Shown here piece after piece: positions 8,413 to 15,537 of a DNA stretch of 64,000 nt. The translations under genes and the position numbers were made by a program. Each line of letters begins with the position of its first letter. Within the stretch, counting starts at the first letter, position 1. This DNA is from Bradyrhizobium sp. Ec3.3. GTDB lineage: Bacteria; Pseudomonadota; Alphaproteobacteria; Rhizobiales; Xanthobacteraceae. The notes beneath the pieces are model-generated. The model made no database searches and was not told the DNA's origin. It was given only the letters and a program-made list of their open reading frames with translations. The stretch covers positions 322-64,321 of the forward strand of contig NZ_AXAS01000003.1 of assembly GCF_000472925.1 (NCBI RefSeq). Direction: 5' to 3'.

Positions 8413-9921
8413 TCAGAGATCCGCGCCCGAATAGGAACAGTTGAACGATTTGTTGCAGAGCGGGAAGTCGGCGATGATGTTGCCCTCGATCGCGGTCTCC
8501 AGCAGCGGCCACTGGAACCAGGAGGCATCGCGCAGGTGGCAGCGCTGCACGCGCAACTCCCGGTCCAGCCTGAGCCAGACCAGCACGTCACCGCGAAACG
8601 CTTCGGTCACAGCCAGGCCTTCGCATTCGCCGTGCCCGGCCGGCAGCGCGCTCATGATCTCGCCCGGTGCCATCAGGTCCAGAATCTGCGCGATCAGCGC
8701 AACGCTCTGCTCGACCTCGCGGATGCGGATCCAGACCCGCGCATTGACGTCGCCCGCCTCGAGCACCGGCACCTCGAACGACAGCCGATCGTAGGGGGCG
8801 TAGGCAAGCATGCGCCGCGCATCGAAATTGCGCCCCGAGGCACGGCCGACATAGCCGCCGGCGCCGAACTGGCGCGCATATTCCGTTTTCACGATGCCCG
8901 TGGTGACGGTGCGGTCCTGAAGCGACGCCGTGTTGTCGTAGAGTTCGATCAGGCGTGGAAACACCTTGTCGATTTCGGCAAGCAGCGTGCGCAGTGCCGC
9001 AATGCCGTCCGGTGCGATGTCGCGCACCACGCCGCCGGGCACGATGACGTCCATCATTAACCGATGGCCGAATGCAGCATCGGCGGCGCGCAGGCAGCGC
9101 TCGCGCAAAATGCCGGTCTGCGCATGCATCAACGCGAAAGAGGCGTCGTTGCAGATCGCGCCGATGTCGCCGAAATGATTGGCAAGCCGCTCCAGTTCCG
9201 CCATCAGCGCCCGCAAGTGCGTCGCGTGCGGCGGCGCCTCGATGTCGAGCGCTGCCTCGGCAGCGCGCGCAAAGGCAAAAGCGTAGGCGACGGCGCTGTC
9301 GCCAGAGGTACGATTGGCGAGCTTTGCCGCAGCCTCAAGGTTCGCGCCCTGCAGCAGGGATTCGACGCCCTTATGGGTATAGCCAAGCCATTGCTCCAGC
9401 CGCACCACATGCTCGCCATTGGCGGTGAAGCGGAAATGGCCGGGCTCGATGATGCCGGCATGGACGGGTCCCACCGCAACCTGATGCAGTGCTTCGCCTT
9501 CGGCCGGTAGGAACCGATACAGGACCGCCTCGCGCGGCGCGTCGCGGCTGCCGAGCGGGAACGATTTGTCCCAGACGTAATGGTCGAGCCACGGCCGCAC
9601 ATCGTCCGCGCTGGTTGACGTCAGCCCGAACAGGTCGTGGATGGTACGCTCCAGCCGCAGCGCGGGCGGATGATGGCGGGCGACGCTTGGAAAGCTACCC
9701 GCCGCACATTCGTAGGTGACGACCGCGATCTCGGCGACGGCTTCATCGAGCAGCGCCATGTGGACAACGGCCGGCTCACCCCAGAGGCCAAGCAGGGTCA
9801 GACGGCCGGCGGCCAGTTCGTCGACTGCGGCCCGCCAGCCCGCTTCTGCCACGACGACACGCGGCCAGGGGCGGTGCGACGGCACCGCGTGAACATGGGG
9901 GATGCTGTCGAGGATACCCAT
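8413..9921 (-). CDS. hyfG: HyfG/HycE-type large subunit (NuoC-NuoD fusion) lacking [NiFe] ligands
   Basis: A 502-residue protein with an N-terminal NuoC-like part (about 1-140) fused to a NuoD/hydrogenase-large-subunit part. The block GPVHAGIIEPGHFRF at 151-165 is typical of group 4 hydrogenase large subunits and their relatives. Where [NiFe] enzymes have R-x-C-G-x-C, this protein reads R204-T-S-G-D-S209, so both cysteines are serine. At the C-terminus there is no DPCxxC; instead it ends PLC489NKSFNC495SYSGADL. A hydrogen-activating site is therefore very unlikely. It resembles the energy-converting-hydrogenase-related (Ehr) group. It is co-transcribed with membrane subunits and a HyfI-type partner. 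Substrate unknown. Confidence 0.9.
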   Translation of the reverse strand: MGILDSIPHVHAVPSHRPWPRVVVAEAGWRAAVDELAAGRLTLLGLWGEPAVVHMALLDEAVAEIAVVTYECAAGSFPSVARHHPPALRLERTIHDLFGLTSTSADDVRPWLDHYVWDKSFPLGSRDAPREAVLYRFLPAEGEALHQVAVGPVHAGIIEPGHFRFTANGEHVVRLEQWLGYTHKGVESLLQGANLEAAAKLANRTSGDSAVAYAFAFARAAEAALDIEAPPHATHLRALMAELERLANHFGDIGAICNDASFALMHAQTGILRERCLRAADAAFGHRLMMDVIVPGGVVRDIAPDGIAALRTLLAEIDKVFPRLIELYDNTASLQDRTVTTGIVKTEYARQFGAGGYVGRASGRNFDARRMLAYAPYDRLSFEVPVLEAGDVNARVWIRIREVEQSVALIAQILDLMAPGEIMSALPAGHGECEGLAVTEAFRGDVLVWLRLDRELRVQRCHLRDASWFQWPLLETAIEGNIIADFPLCNKSFNCSYSGADL

Positions 9922-9924
9922 CGC

Positions 9925-11364
9925 CTATCCCAGCAGCTTTGCGACGTTAGTAAAGCCGGTCACCAGGACCGGCGGCAGATAGATCCCCGCCATCGCGACC
10001 AGCGCCAGATGCGTGAACATCGGCACGTAGGAGGCCTCCGCCGGCGCGGTCTTGCCTTTGGGCTCGCCGAACATCACGACGCCGATCCGCAGCAAGAGCC
10101 CGCCGAGCGCGATGATGATACCGAGCACCAGGATCGCGGTCAGCCATGGCGCGCGGGAAAAGGTCGAGCTGACGACCAGGAACTCGCTCATGAAGATGCC
10201 GAGCGGCGGCAGGCCGACGATGGCGATGACGCCGAGCATCAGGCCCCAGCCGAGCACCGGGTTGGTCACCGTGAGCCCACCAATGTCGGCGATCTTCTGC
10301 GTACCCTTGACCTGCGCGATGTGACCGACCGCGAAGAAGATCGCGGACTTGGTCAGCGAGTGCATGGTCATGTGCAGAAGGCCCGCGAAGTTCGCGAGCG
10401 GCCCGCCCATGCCGAAGGCAAACACGATGATGCCCATGTGCTCGATCGAGGAATAAGCGAACATGCGCTTGATGTCGCGGCGGCGGTACAGCATCAGCGC
10501 CGCGAAGATCACCGAGATCAGGCCCATCGTCACCATCAGCGGCCCCGGCGCGATCGCCGCCGAATTGACCGCGAGCATCATCTTGAAGCGCAGAAGCGCA
10601 TAGAGCGCGACATTCAGCAGAAGGCCCGAGAGCACCGCGGAGATCGGCGTTGGGCCTTCGGCGTGCGCGTCGGGCAGCCAGGCGTGCAGCGGCGCGAGGC
10701 CGACCTTCGTGCCGTAGCCAAGCAGCAGGAAGACGAAGGCGACGTTGAGCAGCGCCGGATCGAATGCGGCGGCGTGCTGGACCAGCACGGTCCACACCAT
10801 GCCGTCGAGCCCTTCGCCCACCGCAGGACGCGCCGCCATGTAGACCAGGATGGTGCCGAACAGCGCCAGCGCGATGCCGACGCTGCCGAGGATGAAATAC
10901 TTCCACGCGGCTTCGAGCGCCTCATGGGTACGGTAGATACCGACCATCAGCACGGTCGTCAGCGTCGCGACCTCGACCGCAACCCACATCAGGCCGATAT
11001 TGTTGGCGATGAGCGCGAGGTTCATCGCGAACATCAGGATCTGGTACATCGCGTGATAGAAGCGCAGGAAGGCCGGCGTCAACCGTCCGGTCTCGATTTC
11101 GTGATGGATGTAGCTCGCGCTGAACACGGATGTGGTGAAGCCGACGAAGGTCGTCAGCACGATGAAGACCTTGTTGAGGTCGTCGAGCAGCAGATATTGC
11201 CCTGACGTCGGTTCGATCACGAACAGCGAGAGCGAGGTGAGGAAGGTCGCGAGCGCCGCAACGACGTTGAGCTTTGCCGTCAGGAAGTAGCCGGGCAGTA
11301 TCGCGAGCAGCGCGGCCGAGATGGCCGGGATCAACAGGATGGCACCGAGCGCGTCGATCGTCAT
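9925..11364 (-). CDS. hyfF: HyfF-type proton-translocating membrane subunit (NuoN/MrpD family)
   Basis: A 479-residue polytopic protein of the proton-conducting antiporter-like family (Proton_antipo_M). Key charged residues of the half-channels are present: E131 in WVAVEVATL, K220 and H227 in GYGTKVGLAPLHAWLPDAHAEGPTPIS. It should move H+ (or Na+) across the inner membrane, driven by redox change in the HyfG/HyfI arm. It is the second antiporter-like subunit of the operon beside the HyfB type. Its start overlaps the HyfE-type stop by four bases (11361-11364), which suggests translational coupling. Confidence 0.93.
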   Translation of the reverse strand: MTIDALGAILLIPAISAALLAILPGYFLTAKLNVVAALATFLTSLSLFVIEPTSGQYLLLDDLNKVFIVLTTFVGFTTSVFSASYIHHEIETGRLTPAFLRFYHAMYQILMFAMNLALIANNIGLMWVAVEVATLTTVLMVGIYRTHEALEAAWKYFILGSVGIALALFGTILVYMAARPAVGEGLDGMVWTVLVQHAAAFDPALLNVAFVFLLLGYGTKVGLAPLHAWLPDAHAEGPTPISAVLSGLLLNVALYALLRFKMMLAVNSAAIAPGPLMVTMGLISVIFAALMLYRRRDIKRMFAYSSIEHMGIIVFAFGMGGPLANFAGLLHMTMHSLTKSAIFFAVGHIAQVKGTQKIADIGGLTVTNPVLGWGLMLGVIAIVGLPPLGIFMSEFLVVSSTFSRAPWLTAILVLGIIIALGGLLLRIGVVMFGEPKGKTAPAEASYVPMFTHLALVAMAGIYLPPVLVTGFTNVAKLLG

Positions 11365-12023
11365 CGCCGCTCTCCCCTGAAGCGGTCGAGCGCCTGCACA
11401 TCGACACTGTCGAAACGCTCGCGGATGCGAAACAGGAAGATGCCGATCACGATGAAGGCGATCAGCACCGAAAAGGCGACGCTGATCTCGACCACCAGCG
11501 GCATGCCCTTGGCACCAGTCGCCGCCAGCACGAGGCCATTCTCCAGCGACATGAAACCGACCACCTGGCTCACGGCATTGCGCCGCGTCACCATGATCAG
11601 GAGCCCGAGCAGCACCACCGACAGCGCGAAGGCCAGATCCTCGCGCGCGAGCGCATCCGCGCCCGGCGTCACCCGCAGCATCACCACCATCGACAGCGCG
11701 ACGAGGCCGATGCCGGCCATCATGGTGAGCCCGATGCCGATCACGTTCTCGATCTCGCGGTGAATGCCGAGCCGCCGGATGATCCGGTGCAGCGCTACCG
11801 GAATGATGATGGCCTTGAAAACGAGAGCGATCAGCGCGGTGACATAGAGATGCGGCGCCGCCTGCACATAGGCCTGCCAGGCCACCGACAACGCCAGCAC
11901 GCCGGCGTGCAGCGCATAGACGTTGAGCAGCGCATAGAGCCGGTCCTGGTAAAGCAGCATGAAGCTCGCCAGCACGAGCGATCCGGCGAGCAGGTGGGCG
12001 ATATCGAATTGCAGGCTGCTCAT
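11361..12023 (-). CDS. hyfE: HyfE-type membrane subunit (NuoK-like)
   Basis: A 220-residue membrane protein of the HyfE family, with about six predicted helices. The second half resembles NuoK/MnhC (AVSQVVGFMSLENGLVLAAT), including the membrane-buried glutamate, while the first half (LLAGSLVLASFMLLYQDRLYALLNVYALHAGVLAL) is the HyfE-specific part. It links the antiporter-like subunits in the membrane arm. It is placed between the HyfC- and HyfF-type genes with gaps of three bases and a four-base overlap. Length is normal for HyfE. Confidence 0.92.
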   Translation of the reverse strand: MSSLQFDIAHLLAGSLVLASFMLLYQDRLYALLNVYALHAGVLALSVAWQAYVQAAPHLYVTALIALVFKAIIIPVALHRIIRRLGIHREIENVIGIGLTMMAGIGLVALSMVVMLRVTPGADALAREDLAFALSVVLLGLLIMVTRRNAVSQVVGFMSLENGLVLAATGAKGMPLVVEISVAFSVLIAFIVIGIFLFRIRERFDSVDVQALDRFRGERR

Positions 12024-12026
12024 GTC

Positions 12027-12983
12027 CTACAGGCTCCCCGACACGAAGCGCAGCAGCGTCGCGAGCAGCGCCAGCATCAGCGCCGCCCCCAAAAACTCCG
12101 GAATACGGAATACGCGCATCTTGGCGATCGACGTCTCGAACAGCGCGAGCAGGAAGCCAAGAACTGCAAGCTTGCCGAAATAGAGCAGCGCGCCGAACGC
12201 CAGTGTCGCGACGCTCGCATCCGCAGTCGCGGTGCCCCAGGGCAGGAACACGCAGGCGATCAGCGAGACGTAGAGCAGCAGCTTGAGCTGCGACGACAGG
12301 TCGATCAGCGCAAGATGCCGCCCCGAATATTCCAGCACCATGGCCTCATGAACCATCGTGAGCTCGAGATGGGTCGCGGGATTGTCGACGGGGATGCGGG
12401 CATTCTCCGCCAGCGCCACAATGGTCAGCGCGACGAACGCCATGCCGAGCGACACGCGCAGACCGACCGCGTCCGAGCCCATGAACTCGGCAACGTTGGA
12501 AAGCTGGGTCGAGCCCGCGATCATGGCGACCGCGAACACCGTTATCAGGATGGCAGGCTCGGCCAGGGTCGCGATCATCACCTCGCGGCTGGAGCCGATG
12601 CCGCCGAAGGCGGTGCCGACATCCATGCCGGCAAGCGCCTGGAAGAAACGCGCGCTGCCGAGCAGCGCAATGATGGCGATGAGGTCGGCGGTACCGGAGA
12701 ACAACAGACCGTTGCCGAAGGTCGGCACCAGCGAAGCCGCTACCCAGGTGCCGGCAAACATCAGATAGGGAATGACGCGGAACAGCCATGAAGCGTTGTC
12801 CGCGAGCACGACGTCCTTGCGCATCAGGCGGACGAGGTCGCGATAGGGCTGAACCAGCGGCGGTCCGCGCCGGCGGAGCAGCCGCGCCTTCACCTTGCGG
12901 ACAAAGCCGGTCAGCAGCGGGGCGAGCAGCAGCACCAGCAGCATCTGCGCGCCCTGCGAGAGGATGTCGCGCAGCGCGGTCAT
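12027..12983 (-). CDS. hyfC: HyfC/NuoH-type membrane anchor subunit
   Basis: A 318-residue NuoH/HycD/HyfC-family protein. It has the early loop RRRGPPLVQPYRDLVRLMRKD and the conserved cytoplasmic loop AENARIPVDNPATHLELTMVHEAMVLEYSG with several carboxylates that connect the redox arm to the proton path in complex I. The start MTALRDILSQG at 12983 overlaps the HyfB-type stop by ATGA; longer open frame upstream is antisense-like and arginine-rich and was ignored. It anchors the HyfG/HyfI module to the membrane. Confidence 0.92.
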   Translation of the reverse strand: MTALRDILSQGAQMLLVLLLAPLLTGFVRKVKARLLRRRGPPLVQPYRDLVRLMRKDVVLADNASWLFRVIPYLMFAGTWVAASLVPTFGNGLLFSGTADLIAIIALLGSARFFQALAGMDVGTAFGGIGSSREVMIATLAEPAILITVFAVAMIAGSTQLSNVAEFMGSDAVGLRVSLGMAFVALTIVALAENARIPVDNPATHLELTMVHEAMVLEYSGRHLALIDLSSQLKLLLYVSLIACVFLPWGTATADASVATLAFGALLYFGKLAVLGFLLALFETSIAKMRVFRIPEFLGAALMLALLATLLRFVSGSL

Positions 12984-14980
12984 AGCGCCACCACCAGGAG
13001 CAGAACGATGAGCGCTCCGAAGACCAGCGTCAGATAGCGGCGGATGGTGAGGAATTGCAGGGTGTTGATGCGTTCGGTGGCGAAGCCGATGATCGTCGCG
13101 ATCGGCGCGTAGAGCGCGTCCCAGATCAGATCGTGCAGTTCGACCTTGAGCCGTGCAGGCAGCGGCGATGATGGCGGTGGCATCTCGCCGATCTCGCGTG
13201 CCGCAAAGATCACGCTGCCGAACACGCGGCGGATCGGCTGCGAGAAGCTCGAGGCGGAGTATTGGATCGTGGGGTCGGGGTCGGGATACCCGCAATCCCA
13301 GGCGGGCGCGCGGCGCAGGCGATCGGAGGCGAGGCGGTGAATGGCCGACGCCGCGGCGGTGCCGCAGAGCGCAACGAACAGGAAGACGAGAAGGCCGTTA
13401 TAAGAGCTGCGGCTTTCCGCGATCGGCACGATCGTGAGCCATTCCAGCCCGGTCTGATGCGGCATGACGTTGCCGACCATGGCCTTGCTCACCGGCGCCA
13501 GCGCGTCGATGAACAGGCCGGGCAGGATGCCGGCGACGAGGCAGAGTGCCGCAAGCGCGAACATCGCAGCCAGCGAGAAGCGATCGGTCTCATGCGCGCT
13601 TGCGGCGACATCCGTGCGCGGCCGGCCGAGGAAGCTGATGCCATAGAGTTTGACGAAGCAGGCCGCGGCGAAAGCCGCCGCCAGCGCCAGGAGGCCGCCG
13701 ACCGCGGGGATGGCGAGCTTCAAACCCCAGGATGGCAGTTGCGGCGACAGCAGGATTGCCTGGAAGGTCAGCCATTCCGAGACAAAACCGTTGAAGGGCG
13801 GCAGCGCCGAGATCGCGACGCAGCCGACCAGCATCGCGAAGGCCGTGCGTGGCATGCGATGGATCAGCCCGCCGAGCTTCTCCATGTCGCGCGCGCCGGT
13901 TGCCTCCAGCACCGCGCCGGCGCCGAAGAACAGAAGGCTCTTGAACAGCGCGTGATTGAAGACGTGCAGCATCGCCGCGGTGAAGGCGAGCGCCGCCACC
14001 CAGTCGAGCCCCTGCGCCTTGAAAGCGAGCGCGAGCCCGAGGCCGGTGAAGATGATGCCGATGTTCTCGATGGTCGAATAGGCCAGCACGCGCTTGATGT
14101 CGCGCTGCATCAGCGCATAGAGCACGCCCAGCGTCGCGGTGGGGCCGCCGACCAGCAGCACCACCATGCTCCACCACCACTCAGGCTCCGGCAACAGGTC
14201 AAACACGATGCGGACGAAACCATAGACGGCGACCTTGGTCATCACGCCGCTCATGAGGGCCGAGACGTGGCTGGGAGCGGCGGGATGAGCAAGTGGCAGC
14301 CAGGCGTGCAGCGGCACGACGCCCGCCTTCGAGCCGGCGCCGAGCAGGACGAGGATCACCACCATGCCGGCGAGCGCGGCCGAGGGATGCGAAGCGCGGA
14401 TCGCGTCGAAATCGTAACCGGCACCGCTCGCAAGCAGACCGAAGGCGAGCAGCAGGACCAGCGTGCCGAAGCTTGCCATCAGGAGATAGACATAGCCGGC
14501 ACGGATATTCTCCGCCTCGCGGTGGTGCGACACCACCAGAGCCCAGGAGGTCAGCGACATGAACTCCCACGCCACCAGAAAGCTGAAGGCGTCGTTGGCG
14601 AGCACGACCGTATTCATGCCGGCGAGATAGGCGGGATAGAACGGCAGCACGCGACCGGGAGATTCTTCATGCGCGCCGTAGCCGAGCGCGAACAGGCTGG
14701 CGGCCGCGCCACCAAGATTGATCACGACCAGGAAGAAGGCCGACAGCGCATCGAGACGGAAGTGAGCCCCCAGCCAGGGCAGGCCGATCGGCAGAGTGGC
14801 ACTCAACACGGGATGGGCCGAATCGAGCAGGTGAAGGAGCGCGGTGACGCAGAGTGCCGCGGTGACGACCAGGCAGGCGCCATAGAGCACGGCCGAACCG
14901 CGCGGGTACGACGACAGCACGATCCCGACCGGCGCCAGCGCCAGCAGCAGTGCCACCGACCATAGCGCCACCGAGATCAT
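12980..14980 (-). CDS. hyfB: HyfB-type proton-translocating membrane subunit (NuoL family)
   Basis: A 666-residue NuoL/HyfB-family protein, the largest membrane subunit of the operon. Conserved channel residues are visible: E139 in VAWEFMSLTSW, K218 and H225 in GAGSKAGVVPLHAWLPLAHPAAPSHVSALMSG, K249 in MTKVAVYG. A long C-terminal region follows (about residue 500 on), with a hydrophilic part WDCGYPDPDPTIQYSASSFSQPIRRVFG typical of HyfB. GGGAG lies just upstream of ATG 14980. It is the first structural gene after the XRE regulator (34-base gap). It should pump protons or sodium ions. Confidence 0.94.
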   Translation of the reverse strand: MISVALWSVALLLALAPVGIVLSSYPRGSAVLYGACLVVTAALCVTALLHLLDSAHPVLSATLPIGLPWLGAHFRLDALSAFFLVVINLGGAAASLFALGYGAHEESPGRVLPFYPAYLAGMNTVVLANDAFSFLVAWEFMSLTSWALVVSHHREAENIRAGYVYLLMASFGTLVLLLAFGLLASGAGYDFDAIRASHPSAALAGMVVILVLLGAGSKAGVVPLHAWLPLAHPAAPSHVSALMSGVMTKVAVYGFVRIVFDLLPEPEWWWSMVVLLVGGPTATLGVLYALMQRDIKRVLAYSTIENIGIIFTGLGLALAFKAQGLDWVAALAFTAAMLHVFNHALFKSLLFFGAGAVLEATGARDMEKLGGLIHRMPRTAFAMLVGCVAISALPPFNGFVSEWLTFQAILLSPQLPSWGLKLAIPAVGGLLALAAAFAAACFVKLYGISFLGRPRTDVAASAHETDRFSLAAMFALAALCLVAGILPGLFIDALAPVSKAMVGNVMPHQTGLEWLTIVPIAESRSSYNGLLVFLFVALCGTAAASAIHRLASDRLRRAPAWDCGYPDPDPTIQYSASSFSQPIRRVFGSVIFAAREIGEMPPPSSPLPARLKVELHDLIWDALYAPIATIIGFATERINTLQFLTIRRYLTLVFGALIVLLLVVAL

Positions 14981-15014
14981 TAGAGCTCCCGGATTGCGAG
15001 TTGTGCGCGCGTCG

Positions 15015-15287
15015 TCATTTGTTGTCCTCGCCCGCGCTGGGCTGGGATTTCAGCCGTACGCCGCGGCCACTTCCGGTCGAGGGCGCGCCCTCGCCGATCA
15101 GCTCGATGCCCGCGGCCGCGAGCGCCTCGACCAGCTTCATCAGGGAATCGACATTGCCGCGAATGACGCCCTCGGAGGCCTCCATGCGCTGGATCGTCGG
15201 CAGCGACAGCGAGCAGCGCTGCGCCAGCTCGCGCTGGTCGATCCCGAGCAGGGCGCGAGCGGCCCGAAGCTGCGCGGCGGTAATCAC
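15015..15287 (-). CDS. XRE-family helix-turn-helix regulator heading the Ehr-like operon
   Basis: A 90-residue protein that is mostly one HTH_3 domain: ITAAQLRAARALLGIDQRELAQRCSLSLPTIQRME, followed by a short helix-rich segment (DSLMKLVEALAAAGIELIGEG) and a basic tail. I chose the GTG at 15287 because GGGAGGT lies seven bases upstream; an in-frame start at 15329 would place that ribosome site inside the gene and add an unrelated MLYQSRRLPWEVLS. It is the first gene of the operon, 34 bases before the HyfB-type gene, so it probably controls its own transcript. The matching palindrome lies at 15317-15365. Confidence 0.85.
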   Translation of the reverse strand: MITAAQLRAARALLGIDQRELAQRCSLSLPTIQRMEASEGVIRGNVDSLMKLVEALAAAGIELIGEGAPSTGSGRGVRLKSQPSAGEDNK

Positions 15288-15316
15288 TGACAGCACCTCC
15301 CATGGCAAGCGCCGTG

Positions 15317-15369
15317 ATTGATAAAGCAAGCATATGACATCTAAAATGATGTATCAAGCATCAATTATA
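15317..15369 (-). promoter_or_regulatory. Promoter and nested palindromic operator of the XRE/Ehr operon
   Basis: Read on the minus strand, a consensus TATAAT (15364-15369) lies 76 bases before the GTG start. Just downstream is ACATC-N6-GATGT (15337-15352) nested inside ATTGAT...ATCAAT (15317-15322 and 15360-15365). A dyad overlapping the expected transcription start fits autorepression by the XRE protein. No good -35 is visible, so an activator or an alternative sigma factor may be needed. Confidence 0.5.
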
Positions 15370-15404
15370 CCGCATTGCACATCAGGAGGCGGTTGCCTGC
15401 CCGC

Positions 15405-15419
15405 TGCAATCTCATTGCA
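15405..15419. promoter_or_regulatory. Perfect inverted repeat upstream of the GGDEF-EAL gene
   Basis: TGCAAT-CTC-ATTGCA is a perfect 6-bp dyad about 120 bases before the GGDEF-EAL start, in the gap between divergent genes. It may bind a regulator of either gene. There is no direct evidence beyond the symmetry. Confidence 0.3.
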
Positions 15420-15537
15420 TCCCTTAACGTGAAATTCGCTGCAACTTCAGGAACCTGCCTGCGCGGGAGGCAGATCGTGGAGACCGTTCACCGGCCTCTG
15501 CTCTAATGCTTTCCGCGCTTGAAGGGGGCGAACATAC

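Noticed and set aside
8413-9921. Calling this operon a hydrogen-evolving formate hydrogenlyase or hydrogenase 4
   Set aside because: The large subunit lacks the four [NiFe] ligand cysteines, and no formate dehydrogenase, ferredoxin subunits or maturation genes are present.
9637-14965. Long plus-strand ORFs (522, 505 and 567 codons) opposite the Ehr-like operon
   Set aside because: They are antisense to genes with clear families, and are rich in R, D, E, H and Q, as expected for shadow frames in GC-rich DNA. No family motif is visible.
7885-14980. Calling this operon a respiratory complex I (nuo)
   Set aside because: NuoC and NuoD are fused, two HyfB/HyfF-type subunits and HyfE are present, and NuoEFG, NuoI, NuoA and NuoJ are missing.
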